DNA of 9,338 bases from Prevotellaceae bacterium. Its GTDB lineage: Bacteria; Bacteroidota; Bacteroidia; Bacteroidales; UBA932. The stretch spans positions 1-9,338 of the forward strand of contig JAITKG010000119.1 of assembly GCA_031278495.1 (NCBI GenBank). The letters run 5' to 3'. A model generated the notes under the pieces. It made no database searches. It was not told the DNA's origin and worked only from the letters and a program-made list of their open reading frames with translations. This document shows positions 6,101-9,338 of the stretch, piece by piece. The position numbers and the translations under genes are program-made. The first letter of the stretch is position 1. The number at the start of each line of letters is the position of its first letter.

Positions 6101-9100
6101 CTATTATTTGTTTATTGCCGGAAAACCGAAGCAGCCGTTGTGCCAGCACTGCGCCGTTGTGTCCGGTAATTTCCATCCACGCCTGCACGTCGTCGTATGC
6201 GCTGCCCGCTACGATTTTCACTGTCTCGTCCGGCTGCGCCGACGAAGGCAACGTTTCCAGCAAAACTGCATCTGCGCACTGCGTCCCGTTTGCCCGGAAT
6301 CCGGTGAAGGCAGTTGTGTTTTCTACCGTTTCGCCATAGGGACCGGTAGCCGAAAGCGTAACCAGATAAGCGCCCTCCGCCCATTGCCGTATATTCGGGA
6401 GCGCGTACGCCGTTGCGCTTTGCGTGTCGAACGTTATCGAAAATACTTGCTTTTCGCGATCCCACCGTTCGATGCGGTCTTCTTCGTCGTACGGGCTGTA
6501 GGGAAAAAGTTTTTCAAATTCCGCACGGGAAAGGATGAACTTGTCGGGACGTTGCCCGCGGCGGGGTTGCAGCAGGCGGTCGGGACTGCGCAGTTTCCAA
6601 ACCGTCAACGTGCCTTTCACGGGCAATGCTTTTCCGCGAAGGTTGGTTGCCGTAACGGTTATTTCTTTCAGTTCTTCCAGCATTACTTTTTCAGGCAGCC
6701 CGGTAGAAAGCAACAAGGCTTGGTAGCCAATGGGTGCCGTTGTTTTGGCTTCGTGCGTTTCGCCATTGACGTCGCTCACCGACGCATAAACCGTGTAATG
6801 GAACACGGGCGACAGCGTCCTGTCCACGCCGGCGTCGGGAATGGCGGTGAATGAAATAGCAAACAAGCCATCGGCGTCTGTCAGGGTTTCGCCGTTCGTA
6901 ATTTCCTGCGCCGGCGAGGAGGGCGGCACGCCCCACCACAGCCGCCATAACGGATAGCGGGCTTCGCGCACCACGCGGTAGGTTACTTTGGCGTTGCTTA
7001 CCGCGCTGCCTGCATAGGCTTTCGCTTTTCCATGCAGGGTAACCTTTTCGCCCAACCGGTACGCCTTTTCCGTTAAATCAAACGTTACCTCAAATTCTGG
7101 CCGTTTGTATTCCTCCACATGAAAATACGCCCTGCCGTTGCCGTCCGGCGCATTTATATACATTTGCCCCGTCAGCCCGTTTGCAGGAATGATAAAACTG
7201 CCGGCAAACGAACCAAATTCGTTAGTTGTCACCGGCAGTTCCGAAATCTGTTCGCCATTGACATTATAAAACGTAACTGTTTGCCTCTTGCCGGCGGCTA
7301 CCGCAGCTTTTTCGTTTTCCCATTTCAACACGACGCCTTTAAAATAGACGGTTTGCCCCGGACGGTAAATAGCGCGGTCGGTAAAAAGGGTGGTTTGGTA
7401 AGACGGGGCATTCGCGCTGGCATAGCGGTATAAATAAACGTTTCCGCCGGCATAGCTGTCCGTCCCTTTGGTGAAAAATAAAGATGAACTGCGGTGTTGA
7501 TTACCTGCGCTGGTCAATGTTATCCTGCCATCTGCGCCGGAGGTATAGGTTTCGCCGTATTTCACTTCATATCGCTGTTGGTTGTAATTATATTCATGCG
7601 TGTAGCGTTGTGCGGTTACGCCGCTCAACGGCTGCCCGCTTGTCCGGTCAAGCAATTGCACAACAACTTGCCCGTTATCTTCCCTTTTCACAAAACTGAT
7701 GTTCGTTACCCAAATGCGCGTTTCTGTTACGAGTGCGGCGTTTTTCGAAAAATGCCCGTCTACCGAAGCCAGCAGGGCATAGTACCCCTCGTCCAATGCC
7801 GGCAGCGTCAGCTCCACAATATGCTGCTGGTAATCGCCATCGCCGGGCAAATCAAACGCCGCTATTTGCACGGTTTTTGCCGCTGCATAAGCCGCCAGCC
7901 GGTCTTCTTTATTGGTTTGCAACAGTTCTTTTTTAAAATCCAGCGCAACGATTTTGATATACACTTTGGGTACGTTCCGGTACGCCACGTTGACGAGCAA
8001 CGGCCGGCCGGGCGTCGCCGCCTCGTCCGCCGAAAGGGTGAGCGCCGGTTGCAGGATGTCATTTTTCAGGGACAGGCAATTATTTGCGCCGAAACTTTTT
8101 GGAAAACGGCTTGCCGCGCGGTCAATCACTGCCACCGCCTCTTTTTTCTTCCATTGCGGCGCAGGATTGGTAAATGGGTGGTAAGCGTCGCCCTGCCGGT
8201 TATACAACTTTGCCATGCGGTAAGCGACTTCCGCCGAACACGGCGCATCAGGATACTGCGTTTCCAATGCCTGCAACGCCTGCAGGTATAAGCTGTCCCT
8301 GTTGGGCAGGACGCTTTTCCGGTGCACAAAATCCAGCCGCCACAAATCGGCGTCCACCAATGCGTCCGGCATGGTATCCGGCAAATGAAACGCAATAAGC
8401 TGTTGCAGCAATACCAACGATTGGTACGGAAATGATAAACTGTCCGCCGTCGCCAGCGGCTGCTGCGCGAAGGCGGCGGCAGGCGCGAAATATGCTGCCC
8501 GGTCAATTACAAACCGGTCAGCCGGCTGCGTCAAACCGGCTTCGGCGTTTTGGTAAAAGGCAACGGCGCGGAACGCCAAAAAATCAAACAGCGTGGGACG
8601 GTAACGCTCCGAATCCAACGCCTTTTCCAAAATAGCGGCATATGCGCCGACAGGGATTTGCTGCAACGCCTGCGGCATTTCCAGCGAAGCCGAATAATGG
8701 GCTACGCATCGAGCCGCCAGTTGCCGTAAATCCAGCGTACGCACATCGTCCGGAGGCAAGCTCCCTACCGTATCCGGAGCGGGCGTCCGGGACGTGCGGT
8801 TGCGGAACTGCCAGCGGTTTCCTTCGTAATATTGCCAGTATAAACCGGCAGCTATCGTGTGCAAAATATTCCTGGCGGGGAATGTGGCAGTACGGAGCAG
8901 TTCTTCCGTCTCCGTAATGTTTTTGGCAAGCGCTTCTTCCTCATAGCTGCCTTTTGCCCGCAGGCGGTAAATCACGGCTTTGATGAATTGCGGCACATTT
9001 TTTTCCTCCTGCGCTGCATTGTAAATTTTATCAATAATTTTCTCCGCCGGTTGCGGTTGCCCAATCTTTAACAAACTGTCGGCTTTTTTCCATCCGGATG

Positions 9101-9197
9101 CATAATTTTTCATTGGTATGTTGGGTTGATTTTCCTGCGTCCATGCCGGCAGCGCGGTACACAGCGTCACAACGGCTATTAAAACGGTTCTTTTCAT
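3102..9197 (-). CDS. Alpha-2-macroglobulin family protein with thioester motif
   Basis: This 2031-residue secreted protein is probably a periplasmic protease trap: a protease cuts the bait segment, the protein rearranges and the thioester captures the attacker. Order: signal peptide 1-20; helical, TPR-like region about 25-385; MG-type beta domains; MG2 at about 600-695 (FTDRAIYRPGQTVYFKG to EEYKRPEFEV); further MG domains to about 1150; bait-like segment about 1157-1232; A2M domain from about 1237 (NFNETAFFYPQL); thioester domain from about 1450 with ECAEQ, C1473 and Q1476 forming the bond, and NGGFAWF at 1573-1579; C-terminal MG domains to 2031. I chose the ATG at 9197, not an in-frame one at 9269. 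It begins the signal peptide, and the promoter element at 9220-9227 lies downstream of 9269. There is no lipobox, unlike lipoprotein E. coli YfhM. No pbpC, a frequent partner, is seen nearby. The frame is intact. Confidence 0.95.
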   Translation of the reverse strand: MKRTVLIAVVTLCTALPAWTQENQPNIPMKNYASGWKKADSLLKIGQPQPAEKIIDKIYNAAQEEKNVPQFIKAVIYRLRAKGSYEEEALAKNITETEELLRTATFPARNILHTIAAGLYWQYYEGNRWQFRNRTSRTPAPDTVGSLPPDDVRTLDLRQLAARCVAHYSASLEMPQALQQIPVGAYAAILEKALDSERYRPTLFDFLAFRAVAFYQNAEAGLTQPADRFVIDRAAYFAPAAAFAQQPLATADSLSFPYQSLVLLQQLIAFHLPDTMPDALVDADLWRLDFVHRKSVLPNRDSLYLQALQALETQYPDAPCSAEVAYRMAKLYNRQGDAYHPFTNPAPQWKKKEAVAVIDRAASRFPKSFGANNCLSLKNDILQPALTLSADEAATPGRPLLVNVAYRNVPKVYIKIVALDFKKELLQTNKEDRLAAYAAAKTVQIAAFDLPGDGDYQQHIVELTLPALDEGYYALLASVDGHFSKNAALVTETRIWVTNISFVKREDNGQVVVQLLDRTSGQPLSGVTAQRYTHEYNYNQQRYEVKYGETYTSGADGRITLTSAGNQHRSSSLFFTKGTDSYAGGNVYLYRYASANAPSYQTTLFTDRAIYRPGQTVYFKGVVLKWENEKAAVAAGKRQTVTFYNVNGEQISELPVTTNEFGSFAGSFIIPANGLTGQMYINAPDGNGRAYFHVEEYKRPEFEVTFDLTEKAYRLGEKVTLHGKAKAYAGSAVSNAKVTYRVVREARYPLWRLWWGVPPSSPAQEITNGETLTDADGLFAISFTAIPDAGVDRTLSPVFHYTVYASVSDVNGETHEAKTTAPIGYQALLLSTGLPEKVMLEELKEITVTATNLRGKALPVKGTLTVWKLRSPDRLLQPRRGQRPDKFILSRAEFEKLFPYSPYDEEDRIERWDREKQVFSITFDTQSATAYALPNIRQWAEGAYLVTLSATGPYGETVENTTAFTGFRANGTQCADAVLLETLPSSAQPDETVKIVAGSAYDDVQAWMEITGHNGAVLAQRLLRFSGNKQIIEIPVTEAHRGGFGVSLFFVRHNRVYSQNKTVQVPFDNKKLSLEFATFRDKLQPGQEEEWRITIKDKAGDAVAAELLASMYDASLDAFAPNQWNFFPWKNNAITFPWNTQEAFQYKHSEKATQNYPAKSVQQRNYDRLISLESLLSISYGSSRKMVRVGGITANAEVLPVEDMKDSPLSKSVVKFTEAVIAADEEAAETAPAVPLRTNFNETAFFYPQLQTNENGETVIRFTVPESLTRWNMQALAWTTGLKTGYVQKTPVTQKELMIFTNAPRFFRENDTLYFSAKLSSLSEKPLGVTAQVRFFDAFTLQEIALWTAGETAAKTVSLAAGGNSAVSWKIHIPEGLQAVTYRITATAPVEEGRQVSDGEEHTLPVLTNRMLVTESLPLPMRGAQPKQFEFTRLLHAGSSTLRNHAYVIEFTSHPVWYAVQALPYIMEYPYECAEQVFSRYCANAIAAHIANSDPKIKRVFDLWRNYQPAALQSNLEKNGELKSLLLEETPWVRDARNEAERKQRIALLFDLHRMRDEQAAAWRKMQQAQTPNGGFAWFRGGRDDRYITQHIVAGIGHLQKMNIPAAGDEAVLAKAIRYMDDRLAEDFNAIKKQADKTPQDKKENSPAYLTVHYLYARSFFTDTYPIPAEAREAFAYFKTQAAAHWTKYNNYLKGMLALALHRYNDTKAAQLILQSLSATALHSDEMGMYWRNESGWWWYQAPVETQALLIEAFDEIARDSAAVADMQTWLLKQKQTQDWKTTKATVGAVYALLKKGSQNPLTSNGRTADALYQIMVGDSLITPPSGSGGLTEAGAGYFKASWRGAEIRPSMGRISITPPSGDGGLAWGAAYWQYFEQLDKITPAATGVQINKRLYRKIHSPAGDVLTEITPEHPLKTGDKVTVRIEIRADRDMEYVHLKDMRAAAFEPVNVLSGYRRQDGLGYYESMRDAAANFFIAYLPKGTCVFEYELFATHAGEFSNGITSLQCMYAPEFTTHSEGTRVRVELGIKN
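3601..3629. repeat. GC-rich palindromic segment in frame, copy A
   Basis: This 29-bp segment (AGCCCCCCG...CCCGAAGGGGG...TAAT) is read on the minus strand as ITPPSGDGGL, residues 1857-1866 of the macroglobulin. It matches copy B at 24 of 29 positions and is self-complementary (GCCCCC facing GGGGGC, plus an inner CCC/GGG around GAA). It resembles GC-rich palindromes I recall being scattered in Bacteroidetes genomes, though I cannot check this here. Confidence 0.6.
3706..3734. repeat. GC-rich palindromic segment in frame, copy B
   Basis: This is the second copy, same orientation and frame, read as ITPPSGSGGL (residues 1822-1831), 35 residues before copy A. The five differences from copy A are mostly at third codon positions, apart from the GAC/AGC codon. 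It lies in the C-terminal MG region, where related proteins as I recall them have only a short loop. Confidence 0.6.
3776..3800. repeat. Possible third palindromic segment in frame
   Basis: A hairpin CTCC-CGTT-GGAG (3778-3789) followed by TTAGGGG is read on the minus strand as NPLTSNGR (1800-1807). It has the same general CCCC...CTCC..GGAG build as copies A and B but in the opposite orientation, and it is far less similar. It may be a related insertion or chance. Confidence 0.3.
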
Positions 9198-9219
9198 AAA
9201 CGAGCCTTTTAGTTCATAA

Positions 9220-9227
9220 CAAAGATA
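9220..9227 (-). promoter_or_regulatory. Candidate -7 promoter element for the macroglobulin gene
   Basis: On the minus strand this reads TATCTTTG, identical to the pnuC element and fitting TAnnTTTG. It is 22 bp upstream of the ATG at 9197. The expected -33 position holds CTGT, a weak match. The element is what rules out the upstream in-frame ATG at 9269. Confidence 0.6.
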
Positions 9228-9297
9228 GTGAAAAAGAATTTGTGGAACAGGTTCTAATAGTAAATGCAATGGAAATAATAAAAATTATGAAATAAAA

Positions 9298-9328
9298 TTT
9301 GCAATTAAAAAATAAAGTAATATATTTG
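9298..9328 (+). promoter_or_regulatory. Strong Bacteroidetes-type promoter for a divergent gene beyond the window
   Basis: TTTG (9298-9301), a 19-bp AT-rich spacer, then TATATTTG (9321-9328) match the -33/-7 consensus TTTG-N19-TAnnTTTG exactly. Transcription should begin near 9333-9336 and run rightwards out of the window. The product is unknown. The AT-rich stretch 9251-9297 upstream could act as an UP-like element. Confidence 0.75.
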
Positions 9329-9338
9329 CAGCGTTAAT

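Noticed and set aside
6021..6854. Long plus-strand open frame (277 codons) opposite the macroglobulin gene, and similar ones at 3147-3794 and 7494-8291
   Set aside because: They lie wholly antisense to a well-supported gene, their translations are Arg/Cys-rich with no recognisable domain, and no promoter precedes them. They are frame shadows of a GC-balanced coding region.
9135..9197. Lipoprotein signal in the macroglobulin
   Set aside because: The only Cys in the signal region follows Thr-Leu, which does not fit the lipobox small residue at -1.
9198..9269. In-frame upstream ATG at 9269 as the macroglobulin start
   Set aside because: It would put 24 extra residues before an obvious signal peptide, and the promoter element at 9220-9227 lies downstream of it.

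Overview
The window looks like a chromosomal segment from a Bacteroidetes bacterium, probably order Bacteroidales. Three things suggest this. Every candidate promoter has the Bacteroidetes -7 element TAnnTTTG, and one has a perfectly spaced TTTG-N19-TATATTTG. The gene run ftsX - DUF3098 - uppP is typical of that phylum. The large protein has the architecture of Bacteroidetes alpha-2-macroglobulins. Genus cannot be told from this sequence. No rRNA, tRNA, transposase, phage gene or CRISPR array was seen.

All five genes lie on the minus strand, so transcription runs from high to low coordinates. From right to left: an AT-rich divergent intergenic region (9198-9338) holds a minus-strand promoter for the big gene and a very good plus-strand promoter for a gene beyond the window. 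Next is a 2031-residue secreted alpha-2-macroglobulin-family protein (3102-9197) with a CxEQ thioester motif, a helical N-terminal region and a bait-like segment. A 245-bp spacer (2857-3101) follows, holding a rho-independent terminator, short tandem octamers, a nested inverted repeat and the pnuC promoter. Then come pnuC (2161-2856, vitamin-precursor transporter), an 83-bp spacer with the ftsX promoter, and the compact run ftsX (1196-2077), a DUF3098 membrane protein (854-1153) and uppP (53-847). The last 52 bases are AT-rich octamer-like repeats before the next, unseen gene.

The ftsX-DUF3098-uppP run is a cell-envelope operon: FtsX links division to peptidoglycan hydrolysis and UppP recycles the undecaprenyl carrier for cell-wall precursors. 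The macroglobulin is probably a periplasmic protease trap, so much of the window concerns envelope building or defence. PnuC is a separate transcription unit.

No wholly new system is evident. The most interesting structure is small-scale. The spacer 2926-3096 is a nested inverted repeat with 15-bp perfect ends around the terminator. The macroglobulin gene carries two, perhaps three, GC-rich palindromic segments read in frame near its 3' end. Period-8 and period-7 tandem repeats sit at gene borders, one of them supplying the stop codon of the macroglobulin.
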